Shown in pieces: positions 35,058-45,303 of a DNA stretch of 64,000 nt. Location: assembly GCF_000143415.4 (NCBI RefSeq), contig NW_003314375.1, positions 431,393-495,392 on the forward strand, written 5' to 3'. The notes beneath the pieces were generated by a model. That model searched no databases. It had not been told where the DNA came from and saw only the letters and a program-made list of their open reading frames with translations. Made by a program: the position numbers and the translations under genes. Positions within the stretch are counted from its first letter, which is position 1. Each line of letters starts with the position of its first letter. Source of the stretch: Selaginella moellendorffii (lineage: Eukaryota > Streptophyta > Lycopodiopsida > Selaginellales > Selaginellaceae).

Positions 35058-36108
35058 TACTCCCTTTACTAAATCTGCTATTTGCAGTAGCATCTATTTG
35101 TCATATTCCTTTTTTAGAATATTATTTACTTAATTGGACGGTTACTATTTGGTTACTTTCAAACAACTGCCTAAATTAAAACACGTGAAGGGTTGAAACC
35201 TTTCCTTAGACGTTTAAATTTTTTAGGGTGAGCCCGATTCAATTATCAGTCACCTGGTTTATTCTCCTTTTCAGTGCCTTTCAGAAGCAACCAAGCTGGG
35301 CTCAGACGATACTTTTGACCAATGCTTTTGGCTATCGCAACTTGTGCTGGTATGTAAGCAAATTTGCAAATCCTTTTCTCTCTTTTGTGGCATTCATGCA
35401 TCTCTTTGGCCTTGATGTTGGTACTCCCTGTCCGGCATAGGCTACAAGTTATGTGAGATTTGCAAATCCTTTCTCAAGATAATTCATATTCTTCTTCTTT
35501 GGCTTTGATTGCAGTAACTACATTCATGAGTTTCAAGACCACACTTGCTTTGGATCATCACCACGAAATTAGAGGAGTGCCTCAGCACTTTAAGCAGCCA
35601 GCCTGCTGCGTCCTTCAAGTACGTTAATGAAGCTATGAATTCTTGGACATCTATTTTTCTCTAGCAGTGGCTGCTTAAGCTCTTCCAGTTTTTGAACAAG
35701 ATTCCCACCAGCAACCAAAAGCTCCAAAGATATCAAGAGCATTGGATTGGAAGTGAATCTCATGAGTCTGGCAACACAAAGCTGTCTCGGAAGTATTTCC
35801 TTCATATCTTTTCTTTTTTTATCCTTCTCTCTGTTCATTTCTGTGGTTTTGTCCTTGACACGTTCTTTAAGCCTGGCAAGTTGAGCACGGGATTGATCAT
35901 ACACTATTGTAAGCTTGCTTAAATCTCCAATTTGTAAACTTCAATGACTTGGTTTTTCCAGATTGGGAAGTTTTACCAGAGTGCATAGATTAAGCTTTAA
36001 GCTTGAGAGGGGTGGACAAGCTTTTTTGAAAGTCTCGAGAGCCCAGCCAGAGTGACTTAGATTGTGTCATTGCAGGCAAATTTAGGACAAAAGGACTTTG
36101 TGTCTTGG

Positions 36109-36709
36109 TTTAGGACATTGCCCGAGCTCCAGGTTAGCGAGAGAAATTTCACTAAAACTGCTTACTAGATGCTCCTTATCTATTTACATAATTAATGGCA
36201 CCAAAGAAAATCCCTGGCCTAGGGTTGGCAATGGTCCAGAAATGAATCATAGTTAAGTGGCATCACATCAGCAATCTTTCAAAGTTCTCCAAGGCTTAAC
36301 TTCTTAATGCTGGAAGTGTACAAAATATTCACTTCATTCTTTGAGTTGCTTGAAGTTGCCATGAGGCCTCCAATTAAGGCCAATGCAACATGAGCTTTTA
36401 TGGAGAAAAGCTTTAGGACTTTGCCCGAGCTCCAGGTTAGCGAGAGAAATTTCACTAAAACTGCTTACTAGATGCTCCTTATCTATTTACATAATTAATG
36501 GCACCAAAGAAAATCCCTGGCCTAGGGTTGGCAATGGTCCAGAAATGAATCATAGTTAAGTGGCATCACATCAGCAATCTTTCAAAGTTCTCCAAGGCTT
36601 AACTTCTTAATGCTGGAAGTGTACAAAACATTCACTTCATTCTTTGAGTTGCTTGAAGTTGCCATGAGGCCTCCAATTAAGGCCAATGCAACATGAGCTT
36701 TTATGGAGA
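36109..36709 (+). repeat. Near-perfect 303-bp tandem duplication
   Basis: The segment 36109-36406 is repeated at 36412-36709 with only about two base changes (GACATTG/GACTTTG and AAAATATTC/AAAACATTC). Such identity, within otherwise decayed DNA, shows that the duplication is recent or is an assembly artefact. Confidence 0.95.
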
Positions 36710-36776
36710 TTTGGTATAAGTGAAAATCCGTGATTCATATCACTATGGATTTCTTCTTTTGTGCCATATGTAACAG

Positions 36777-36858
36777 GTGGTAAAGAAAGGATAGAAGCCA
36801 CCAAAGTCTTTGGCAAAGACCGGACTGGCAAAACTCAACTAGCCATACGGAGCTAGTG
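36777..36858 (+). pseudogene. RAD51/DMC1-family Walker A exon fragment
   Basis: After an AG acceptor the frame reads GGKERIEATKVFGKDRTGKT and then QLAIRS before a stop. GKDRTGKT is a Walker A motif. The surrounding spacing (GG, IE, T, FG, RTGKTQL) matches eukaryotic RAD51/DMC1 recombinases, whose motif is GE(F/Y)RTGKTQL. Only this exon is recognisable. It lies in Helitron-like cargo. Confidence 0.65.
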
Positions 36859-38159
36859 GTAAAGTGGCTTAAGCTCCTGGAGCCACAAGGTAGGTTTTGG
36901 ATTTCCAAACTGGACATACATGCATGAGCATCGATACAACCTTTTGATTGGTAGCAGCTGAAATGAAGGCTCACCACTCATCCAGGATTTCATCCTTGCG
37001 CAAAAATTTATTCTCGGATGTGCACTAACACCCTCGACTCTGCACAAGAACTGGTGTGGGAGAATGTCCACCAAACAGAGCTCTTGCTTTCTTGGTAAGA
37101 ATTAACTATCTTTTATTCAGATCTAACAAGGAACTCATTACCGCCTTGTTTGGAGTAGACTTCTTTGGGCGTGGAGAATTTAATAGGGACAATTCCAGAG
37201 GCCTTTTCTTTGCATGGTACAAACTTTGACTTAAACACCAGAATACGAAAAAGTTCAAAGACATCAAAGGCTGTGATGGGGCCAGGGGGGGAAATAGTTG
37301 AGTTCAGCAAGTAAGGTCGACAAGATCCTGTAAGCAGTAAGCAGGAGAAAAAAAGGCTGCAATATAGTAACTAACACTGGAATTATCTTTTTGCTCATTG
37401 TCATTTTCCAGCAACAAGTCGGGCTGTATTACTAGGAATGAGATCCTTCCAGTTGAAGGCGTGAAGAACTTACGAGCTCTTGTGCATTGCATCTTGCTGA
37501 TGAAAGAAGAAGCCACTTTCGATGTTTGTAGCCTCTTTGTTATGGTTTTCTGAAAAGGATTGGTTTTGTTCATGGAAAATGTGGGATGGCACCACCGCAG
37601 CACGAGCTGCACTTGGTGCTGGATTTGGAGTCGACCTAGCGATTGTCGTGGTTGCATCTGCAGCACTTGGCAGACCATAAAGGATTTGACGAACAAACAA
37701 TAAACACTCTTTGTTATTTGAAAGTCACCAATCGTTGGTTTATAAACAAGGTTACGTGATATTTCTCGCTCTATTTGATTGTGAGCAGATGTGGAGGCTC
37801 CAGTGCCAATCCGGTAAGCAATTGAATCTACATCGAGTGAATGCCAATATATTGAGAATTGTGGCAATATGCAGTGAAAATATGATCACAGTGGCAGATG
37901 TCTCTGGGGAGAAGACCTTCGCATCAAGTAAATTTTGCTCGATCCTTGTGCCTAGATGAGGTAGAGACCCTGCATTTTTGGATATTTTGCCCTAATTTTT
38001 ATTGCGTGTGTAGAAAATCAGTTGACTATGGTGAAGGTTTTTCTGGCTATAGCCCGTGCACAAACCTCTTCATTTGGACGTGGTTAGTAAGTCCTTTTTC
38101 TTTCTGATGTTTCTTCAGTAGCTCTTTTGTGAACTTTGCGCAGGAATATTTGAATGATA

Positions 38160-38856
38160 GGATGCATCTCCAAAGGATAAAGTATGCACTAAAACCAGAA
38201 CAGGCATTTTGACTTATATATTCCTGGACAATGTTTTGGTATATATGATTTAGTTTCTATTTTCTAACATTATTTTTCTGTATATGCTTAGTTATATGTT
38301 AATAAATTAGGCAATTGTATGTAGTGGAGATATATAGTGATATATTTACTCAAGAGATGAAGGCTTAAAGATGAAGTTGGAGTAAAGGTATTTAAGATTT
38401 GAGAGCTTAGATAGAAACTTTAAAAGTTACCAAAATTATGTGAATTGTGGTTTAGGAGAAACCACCTTCTCTTAAACTGTATATGAGAAAAGAGTATGTA
38501 ATTAATTTGATACTATAATATTAAAATTACAGATAGTTACTTTTATTGTATAAAAATGGTATATGGTAAACCTAATAAAAACCATGTTTTAAAGTAAAAG
38601 TAGATAAAGTAGTTACTATAGAAAATGACATATTTCATAACTTAAAATACTATTTTGTTTTGTAAATTACTTTTATTTAATTAATAAATTTATATTAATA
38701 CATAATCTAGTGATAAATAATATTCCTAAATAATATTCTAACAGAAGAATATGTGACGCCTGATGCTTTTATTTCGACTAATTTTTTAAGTTAGGGTCTG
38801 GTTTAAAACATTCTTTTTCCTTTACAAGCAAATGAAACTTCATATCTATTTAGGTC
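38160..38856. other. AT-rich Helitron-related DNA, likely SPEF1 promoter side
   Basis: The segment 38585-38650 matches 4634-4690 inside Hel-1. At 38700-38800 an inverted, weaker match to the shared 5' segment R is visible (its minus strand contains TCACATATTC and TTAGAATATTATTT). These pieces lie directly upstream of the SPEF1 start codon, so any promoter must work next to or within Helitron remnants. Confidence 0.4.
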
Positions 38857-39959
38857 ATGGATGTGGCACCTGAAGAGCTTCCTGGACTCTATTCTTGGGT
38901 TCGTAGTTGATGCTGATCTGATAGATCAGCTCAGTGCTGAGCGTTTGCAGGTTGATGGGATTCCGTTGTCAAGGCCGAAGAGAAACATCGCTCGGGATTT
39001 CAGTGATGGAGGTACTGTTTGTTGTCATTCCGTGTTGGATTAAAACCATGTTTTCTGCCAGTACTAGCGGCAGAAGTTGTAGCACATTATTGCCCACGGC
39101 TTGTGGATATTCACAACTACAGTGCTGCCAACAGTCTTGCTCAGAAGATTTACAACTGGAACACTCTCAACAGTAAGCAACTTTCTGGTTATGCACATTT
39201 ATTTTGTGTGTGCTGCAGACAAGGGTTTTAGACGTTTAAACTTTTCCTTAACCAAGGAAGATGTCGAGGCAGTGGCAAATGCTGAAAACCAAATGATCGA
39301 AAGAATACTTAAGCTTTTGAAATATAAGGTAAATGTCTTCCGCTCCAAATTCGGTTTAGAAATTGTCATATTCTGGCAGATTGCCAAGTACAGGCCGATT
39401 AAAACAGAGTCAATGAAGCACGAGCATAATGGTCATGGTATGATGGAGAAATGGTCAAATAAGTAATCACACAGAAAAATTGCTTTCGGCAGCTCTAGTC
39501 AAAACTCAAACTAGATTTTGTAGGCCACTACCCCATGAAAAGGTCGCCCCCTAGAATGTTTAGACCGCTGAGCAGGTATGAGATTTTCGTCTTTCTTTTT
39601 ATTGTTATACATGTTTTCTTGCAGAAGTCATGAAAGAGGACTTTCTGGTGTAAGTGTACAGACGACTTTGTACTGGTTCTGTTCTTGATCTGGTTCAGTT
39701 GTACAGAGTCCGAAAAGGACAGATTCTCCAGAGAGACAGGAAAAGGATGGAATGAATGAATCCCAAAAGGATATTCAACTCCGAGAGCTCCGGGAGACAA
39801 TCGAGGTAACTAAGATTGTACAGTAACAGAATGATGAAATACTACAAGCAGTTGTTAGAAGCCAAAGTTATGAAGCTGGAGCAGCTTGTGAGGCTCAAAG
39901 ACCACAAGATTCAAGTGCTGACAGGAAAGCCATCAAGACCTACACGACCCTGGTCTTAG
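38857..39959 (+). CDS. SPEF1: SPEF1/CLAMP calponin-homology protein of cilia and flagella (9 exons)
   Basis: The product binds microtubules and belongs to the axoneme of motile cilia; in this plant it would act in swimming sperm. The exons are 38857-38898, 38951-39011, 39062-39172, 39219-39328, 39380-39437, 39524-39575, 39625-39649, 39707-39805 and 39852-39959. All introns are GT-AG and 46-86 bp, and all phases agree. They give a 221-residue protein, close to the usual 230-240. The SPEF1-type CH domain fills residues 11 to about 110, with signatures YSWVDGIPLSRPKRN, RDFSDGVLAAEVV and NWNTLN. The C-terminus has the coiled coil LLEAKVMKLEQLVRLKDHKI typical of the family. The ATG context is GTCATGG. 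Exon 5 has an alternative, longer reading to TAA at 39464, which would drop the coiled coil. No breaks are seen, so it is probably functional. Confidence 0.92.
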
Positions 39960-40361
39960 TAGTTTTGTAAGTTGCCATTGTCATATCTACACATAATTTT
40001 TGCTAGTTCATTCCTTGCTGCATTGTAGTTGAGCTTGAATGACTTCACATATAGATGTGCCATATTGTTCCTTTATTGATGCACTCCCAAGGTTTGTTCT
40101 CTCATGGCCTTCAAGTGGGTATTTGTGAATCTGGAGGGGATCCACAAGTATGCCATCTCACTGGACGTGGCGTTTGAAGGCACATGTCAGAGGGATCTCC
40201 GTGCAAGAGAAGCAATGAAAGGAATTGCTTACTGGTAAATTTAAAAAACTCTTAATTCCGACCACCCTTGCTGCCACGCTGCAGTATGGCTTTGCACTAT
40301 ATGAGTGACGTAAGACAGAACTCTGTTGATTGCTGGTATCAGAATCTGCCCAGAGTCCCTA
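39960..40361. other. 3' flank of SPEF1
   Basis: Likely holds the SPEF1 3' UTR. A short open stretch at about 40104-40239 (MAFKWVFVNLEGIHKYAIS) is unrecognised. The gypsy element at 40362 is inserted just beyond, using CCCTA as target. Confidence 0.4.
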
Positions 40362-40580
40362 TGTTAGGCGCCAACTTTGACCACGTCAAAGGGAGGCTCA
40401 AGGATATATTAAGGCATGTTAGGGTGAGGGATTTAACCTACCTAGGGCTCACAGTGGAGCGGTAGCGCAGTGGAGCTTTTGAGGTAGCTTGGGGGTGGTT
40501 GGGTGATGAGGAACCTCAAGAGCTGGCATAGCATAGTCTAGGGTGACTAGATCTCTGTCTTTTTGTGCTGGATTATAACA
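40362..40580 (+). repeat. 5' LTR of the 40.4-kb gypsy element
   Basis: 219 bp, TGTTAG at the start and ATAACA at the end. It is followed after one base by the primer-binding site. Confidence 0.95.
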
Positions 40581-40581
40581 T

Positions 40582-40593
40582 TGGTATCGGAGC
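40582..40593 (+). promoter_or_regulatory. Primer-binding site (tRNA-iMet type)
   Basis: TGGTATCGGAGC follows the 5' LTR. It fits the initiator-methionine tRNA 3' end with one change from the common TGGTATCAGAGC. Confidence 0.85.
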
Positions 40594-40739
40594 AGTTGGT
40601 TGCGATAGCCGACCAAGCTAAATGCTAGAATTCTATTGTCGATGGTGGTGCCGACAATGGTGCCAACGAAGCTACGAAAATTTAGACCATTCAAGATGTG
40701 GTTCACAAGCTGCAAGCCCTTAATCAAAATTAGCAAGAG

Positions 40740-41572
40740 ATGCAAGACGAGATGCATGGCATGATAGATACCATGCGTGGGCGTGTTGAGTCACTTGAGG
40801 CTGGACGGGGTAGCGCTCCAAGTAAGCCTTCTTTGGTAAATCGACTCAAGATTCTAACCTTTTCCGGTGATGGTGGTGTGGACGAGTGTCTCACTTGGCT
40901 AACCAATGTGAAGAAGTTTTTGGCTGCCAGGGGAACTCCAGATGCAGAGGTTTTAGTGGCTATTCCAATGGTTTTGCATGATGCAAGTCTTCGATGGTGG
41001 AATTGGCTTGAAGAGTCTTGTGTTGCGGATAAGAAACCACTAGTGTCTACCATGGATGAGTTTGAGGCTGCTTTCTATTTATGTTTTGCCCTTCATTACG
41101 ACGTAGAGAATGCTTATACAGAACTTCAACATTTCTAGCAAGGGAAAATGACACTCGGGGACTATATTGAGAAGCTTACTCGCTTGATTAGTTGTGTTCC
41201 AACGAAGGATCCAGATCAGAACAAGTCCTACTTCATTGATGGCTTACATAGTGAGAGCATGTGGCAACACTTGTGTCATTCTCAGCCTACAAAGAGTTTG
41301 AAGGAGCTCTTTGATACGGCTCGTCGACTTGACAATGACAAGCACAAGTTTCGCAAACGTTCGCGGAGTCCTTCTGTCGAGAATTGTTGTGATGATCGCC
41401 GTGGACACAAGGATGGGAACAAGCATCACAAATTGAAGTCAGTGGTGACTACTTTGGATGCAAAGGGGTCCAAGAAGCAGAAGTTCTTTGTGAAGAATTA
41501 TAGATAGGGTTGTCATCATTGCGGCGAATTTGGACACTGCAAGATTGATTGTCCGCAGTTATTGCATATGAG
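40740..41572 (+). pseudogene. gag: gag with CCHC zinc knuckle (40.4-kb element)
   Basis: The ORF 40740-41138 carries the retrotransposon gag core (VKKFLAARGTP, then LRWWNWLEES). A stop at 41136-41138 interrupts the frame, and the rest continues in the same frame at 41148-41507. After another stop (TAG in place of a likely CAG) comes CHHCGEFGHCKIDC at 41510-41551, a complete CX2CX4HX4C nucleic-acid-binding knuckle. Gag forms the virus-like particle that packages the RNA. The start is uncertain because the frame is open to about 40600. Confidence 0.8.
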
Positions 41573-41579
41573 AGTCGGA

Positions 41580-42858
41580 CTTTGAATTCCATGGAGCAAC
41601 GCTATTCCACATATGAGTAAGAGTTACTCTTTATTGTTCATGCTTTGCGGACGTGGCGGCACTATCTTTATGGTGCAGCGTTCGTGGTGTTGATAGATCA
41701 CAAACCACTTGTGTATCTTTTCACACAGAAGGAGTTGAACACTAGGCAAGCTCGTTGGATGGTTAAACTCATGGAGTTTGAAGAGTTTCCTATTGAGCAT
41801 TATCCAGGAAAATCAAATGTGGTTGCAGATGTTTTATCTCGTGTTTGTCATGTGACGACGTTACAAACACGATTTTGTCATCATTTGAGAAAGGTGGTCA
41901 GCGAGTTTGGGCAGTTGGTTGAGCATGCTCAGGCTCAGGATGTTGAGGTGGCCTCTTTGTGAGACCAGATAAAAACCCCTTCATTGGTGGATGGGATTCT
42001 CTATTACAATGGCCGTGTATATTTGCCATGAGTGGATGCATTAACCTCAAGTATTGTAAATCATGTGAGCTTTGTCAGTGGGTTAAGGTGCCACCGGAGA
42101 AGCTGGGGGGACTTTTGCAACCTTTACTTATTCCTTAGAGTCGTTGGTGTAGTATCTCTATGGACTTCATCACTTGTTTGCCATGAATATAGAGGCAAAA
42201 GGAGCAAGTATGGGTCATAGTGAATCAGTTGACGAAGTATATGCGGTTGTTGGCTCTTTGGAATATTGTCACTGCCTCAGACTTGGCTGCAGTTTACTTG
42301 GAGAAGGTTTTTCCTAATTTTAGTTTGCCGAAGGACATTATTAGTGATCGAGATTCAAAGTTCACCAGTGGATTTTGGAAAAGCTTTGCAAAGGCTATGC
42401 AAGTGACTTTGAAACTCTCGAGTGGAGATCATCCTCAGATGGATGGGTAAACCGAGCATGTGAATCAGGTGGTGGAGGATATGCTATGTTGTAGCATTGG
42501 TCAAAGGCAAGGACAATGGCCGTTGGTGCAATTTGCTTACAGCAATAGCCAACATAGTGGAACCAAGTTAAGTTCTTACTTTGCCATGTTTAGAAGGCAT
42601 CCTCGAACAACGGTGGAGTTGGGATTGCATTTGAGTAAGGACGTTCAAGATAAGCTTGATTCCGAGGTGACTAATCTGGCCACAGAACTTGATGAGATTC
42701 TGATGGTGTGCAAATGGAATTTGCATGCAACTCAGGATAGAGCAGAGAAGTTTGCCAATGAGCATCACCAATTCCGGGAATATAAGGTGGGTGATCTCGT
42801 CTTTGTGCAAATGATTTTTCCGTCAAATGAGTGGTGGAACACCTTGGTGCATTTATGA
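41580..42858 (+). pseudogene. pol: RNase H end and integrase of the 40.4-kb element
   Basis: From about 41588 the frame gives the RNase H C-terminal part (HALRTWRHYLYGAAFVVLID, then HYPGKSNVVADVLSR). The integrase follows with a partly frameshifted zinc-finger region (SCELC at about 42057) and the core motifs SMDFIT, SDRDSKFTSGFW and HVNQVVEDML, which hold the D, D and E residues. A C-terminal KVGDLVFVQ segment is present. Several stops and two frameshifts break it. Protease and the YxDD polymerase motif are absent, because the sequence jumps from the gag knuckle straight to RNase H. Confidence 0.85.
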
Positions 42859-43145
42859 ACAAGGAAGAGTGATAAACTTTCCTATTGATATGCTGGTCCA
42901 TATGAAGTGCTGGAGCATATTGGTAAAGCAGCTTATCGGGTGCGGCTGCTAGTTGGGGTGAAAATTCATCTGGTATTTTATGTCAGCCAGTTGAAAGGTG
43001 TACTATCTCGGAGTGATGGGCCCAATGGCTCCTTGATGTATACGGATGTGGAAGATGGACCAGGAGCTTGAGCAGGGTTCCCCAGAAAGGGTGATCACCA
43101 GTACAACTCGTCCTTGGGACAAGGACTTTGTTGGGGGGGAAGAAT

Positions 43146-43378
43146 TGTTAGGCGCCAACTTTGACCACATGATTAATGTCGGTCAAAGGGAGGCTCAAGG
43201 ATATATTAAGGCATATTAGGGTGAGGGACTTAACCTACCCTAGGGTTTATAGTAGAGCAGTGGCACAGTGGAGCTTTTGATGTAGCTCGGGGGTGGTTGG
43301 GTGGTGAGGAACCTCAAGAGGTGGCATAGCGTAGTCTAGGGCGACTAGATCTCTGTCTTTTTACACCGGATCATAACA
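43146..43378 (+). repeat. 3' LTR of the 40.4-kb gypsy element
   Basis: 233 bp, matching the 5' LTR apart from a 14-bp difference and scattered substitutions. A purine-rich tract (GGGGGGGAAG at about 43133-43142) lies just before it, as expected of a polypurine tract. Confidence 0.95.
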
Positions 43379-43863
43379 CCCTACAAACTGCAAAATATGT
43401 TAGAAAATGCTTTACAACTGACCTCTTCCAAAATAAGATGTGAAGCTTTGATCTAGCACTATGCAGCACCATTTTCTTACCATAACATGTTCTTCTATAA
43501 TTCAAATGTAATTCAAATGCAATGGATTTGGGCCAAAACTGAAATAAAATGAAGTGCCATCATTCAGTGAAGAAAATATAATTTATAGCCAAAGTACACT
43601 GAAAGAAAATCTGCACATAGTCCCACACAGGGAGGAGAACCTTGCAATAGCCCATAGATTTGTCTGCTTGTTGCTCAGCATCCTGCTGCTTCTCCTCACT
43701 CTCGTTAGCCCTCTCTCCCACCCTAAAAAACACAATTAAAATGTATTTATGATCCCAAATGTCAGACATTTTACATTCAAATATCAGCTGTTAGATCGTA
43801 TAATCTTGGAAGAATATGTGACACCTAGATTAAGGGGCTCTTTCCTTTAAAATAGTAGGGAAG
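43379..43863. other. Flank with inverted copy of segment R
   Basis: On the minus strand, the DNA next to the end of Hel-5 (43863 downward) reads CTTCCCTAC and then CTAGGTGTCACATATTC, similar to the R segment after the Helitron ends at 35057 and 47128. This suggests a further Helitron 5' end here, pointing left. No gene is recognised. Confidence 0.4.
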
Positions 43864-45303
43864 CTAGCTCCACTGGGATAGTTAGATGTTTTATGAATTA
43901 ATAAATCAGAATTTTCATTATCTTATAGAGGGAACAATTTCTTAGAACTCGCTTAGGCTCTCTAATATGGAAGAGTCTTTTGGTTTGCATTTAATCTTTG
44001 GCTCTTTTGCGAGTGCACATTTAGTCCCACTGGTGGTCCTGGACTGATACTGTCGATGCATTTGAGAAAGAGTTGCTTGTGCTTAAGTTTACTATAAAGA
44101 AAAAAGACATAAAAAGGCCCAGTCAGTAGCAATAGGAAAATTTGATTGCTCACAGAAAGCAAGTTTCTTCAAAAGAAAAGTCTTATTCAATGGTGCCTTT
44201 TTTCTGTTACATCATGTGAATTAAAACACATGTCTACTGAGTGCCAATCCCACCAACAGGAAGAGAGTAACTCTAGGCCCACAAAGTTGCCTCAGGAGAC
44301 AGGTAGTTGATTTCGTAATTGTCAAAAAATGAATTCATCCATTTCATCTACTTTGGGAATGATGTGCTACCATTTTTTAACCCTGTTAAGCTTCCATAAC
44401 CAGTATTAGCTTGCTGTGGATAATCATCAAATAAAGTTGATGTATGTTAGGTGAATGGGTATTTATGATTGCATTTTTTGATAAATGAATATATAGTGAA
44501 AGTCGTTTTCTCTTGCAAGTTTCTCATAACTGTGAGACAAATCATATGTAACTATTTTAAGAGCATGCACATAAATAAAGTATATCCACATAATATTTAT
44601 TTTACTTATGCACATACATATGTCGCATGCTCTTCCAGTGCAGTAAACTCCATACCTTTGTTAGCTTGAATCTCCCAGGTTTCTTCAAATGGTGTGTATG
44701 CCTGATTAGAATGTTGTATTCCACCACAACCAGAAAATGAATACACAGTGCCCTGGACAATCTTATCAGACAAAGCCACTGGACAATCATCAGAATTGAC
44801 AATTCTGATCTCTGTTCCTTGGACATCAACGATGTTGAATGACATTATGCATCCAGACCTTTTCATGTTGAAATGTATCAACTTGTTCTTGTTGTGACTC
44901 TTGAGTGGCTTGACCACCTGTAAGAATGGCACCTCTTTTACAGTGGCCCTTTACATGAATGGAACTGTAGTATACTGTTCTTCAAGTTTTTTCTTTGGTA
45001 GTATGTTTCATATCTTTTTTTAAGCCAACGAGGCACCCAATAGCCATGGAAATATTTGAGAACAAGAAAAAGCGAATACTTCAAACACTGATGAGACTTC
45101 ATTTGCCAAAAAAACAATTTTTTTTCATCACATTCTGGTGTTATCACATGATGAAAGCCTTTTGCTGTGATCTATGGCATCTATTTGAAGGTTTTGAATT
45201 TCAACTGTTAGATTATAAGTATATTCACAAATCATATTCTAAATATGGAATAAAAGATACCAGATGCCATATGCCAATAGCACTTTTAAATAAGGGAGTA
45301 TGA
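43864..45303 (-). mobile_element. Complete 1,440-bp Helitron carrying an RPA1 fragment (Hel-5)
   Basis: On the minus strand the element starts TCATACTCCCTTA (45303 downward) right after an A and shows the shared 5' segment R down to about 45165. It ends CCCAGTGGAGCTAG (43877-43864). The end aligns with that of Hel-3 (ACTAACTACCCCAGTGGA), but the spacer between hairpin and CTAG has been lost. The interior carries an exon fragment with an RPA1-like OB fold. It lies head-to-head with Hel-4. Confidence 0.65.
44606..44932 (-). pseudogene. Replication protein A large-subunit OB-fold fragment
   Basis: The minus-strand frame after an AG acceptor reads VVKPLKSHNK, then MSFNIVDVQGTEIRIVNSDD, ALSDKIVQGTVYSFSG and YTPFEETWEI. 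This order (x-F-x-(V/L)-D-x-x-GTEI, x-D-K-I-x-x-G-x-VY, FN-like and x-(Y/W)EI) is that of RPA70 DNA-binding OB folds, which hold single-stranded DNA during replication and repair. RPA-like genes are known cargo of plant Helitrons, so it may be element-encoded or captured from the host. Only one fold of the roughly 600-residue protein is present. Confidence 0.6.

Larger units (their letters stand above)
35058..38150 (+). mobile_element. Helitron-like unit with gene-fragment cargo
   Basis: It starts with TACTCCCTTTACTAAATC, the same start segment as at 6640 and 47131, fused to the CTAG of Hel-3 exactly as at 6639/6640. Beyond about 35245 it carries unrelated gene debris, including a RecA/RAD51-family piece and several unrecognised exon-like stretches (for example 35590-35904 and 37119-37310 on the minus strand). 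The right end is not defined; AT-rich DNA related to Hel-1 begins at about 38200. Confidence 0.45.
40362..43378 (+). mobile_element. Ty3/gypsy element complete at both ends, with internal deletion
   Basis: Direct LTRs (40362-40580, 219 bp; 43146-43378, 233 bp) start TGTTAGGCGCC and end ATAACA. A perfect 5-bp target duplication CCCTA (40357-40361 and 43379-43383) shows a single clean insertion. Inside are a primer-binding site, gag, a CCHC knuckle, the end of RNase H and an integrase. Protease, reverse transcriptase and most of RNase H are missing, which brings the 5-kb-plus element down to 3.0 kb. The 3' LTR has an extra 14 bp (around 43170), so the two LTRs have begun to differ. It would depend on a full relative for movement. 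Confidence 0.95.

Noticed and set aside
37304-37867. 187-codon minus-strand ORF
   Set aside because: No domain recognised, overlapped by equally open + strand stretches, and inside Helitron-like cargo; not enough to call a gene.
40382-40480. Gene-like sequence between SPEF1 and the gypsy gag
   Set aside because: It is the 5' LTR of the gypsy element; the same bases recur at 43146-43378.
43860-43880. Simple palindrome AGCTAGCT
   Set aside because: Not kept as a stand-alone feature because it aligns with the ends of other Helitrons and is explained by the lost hairpin spacer.
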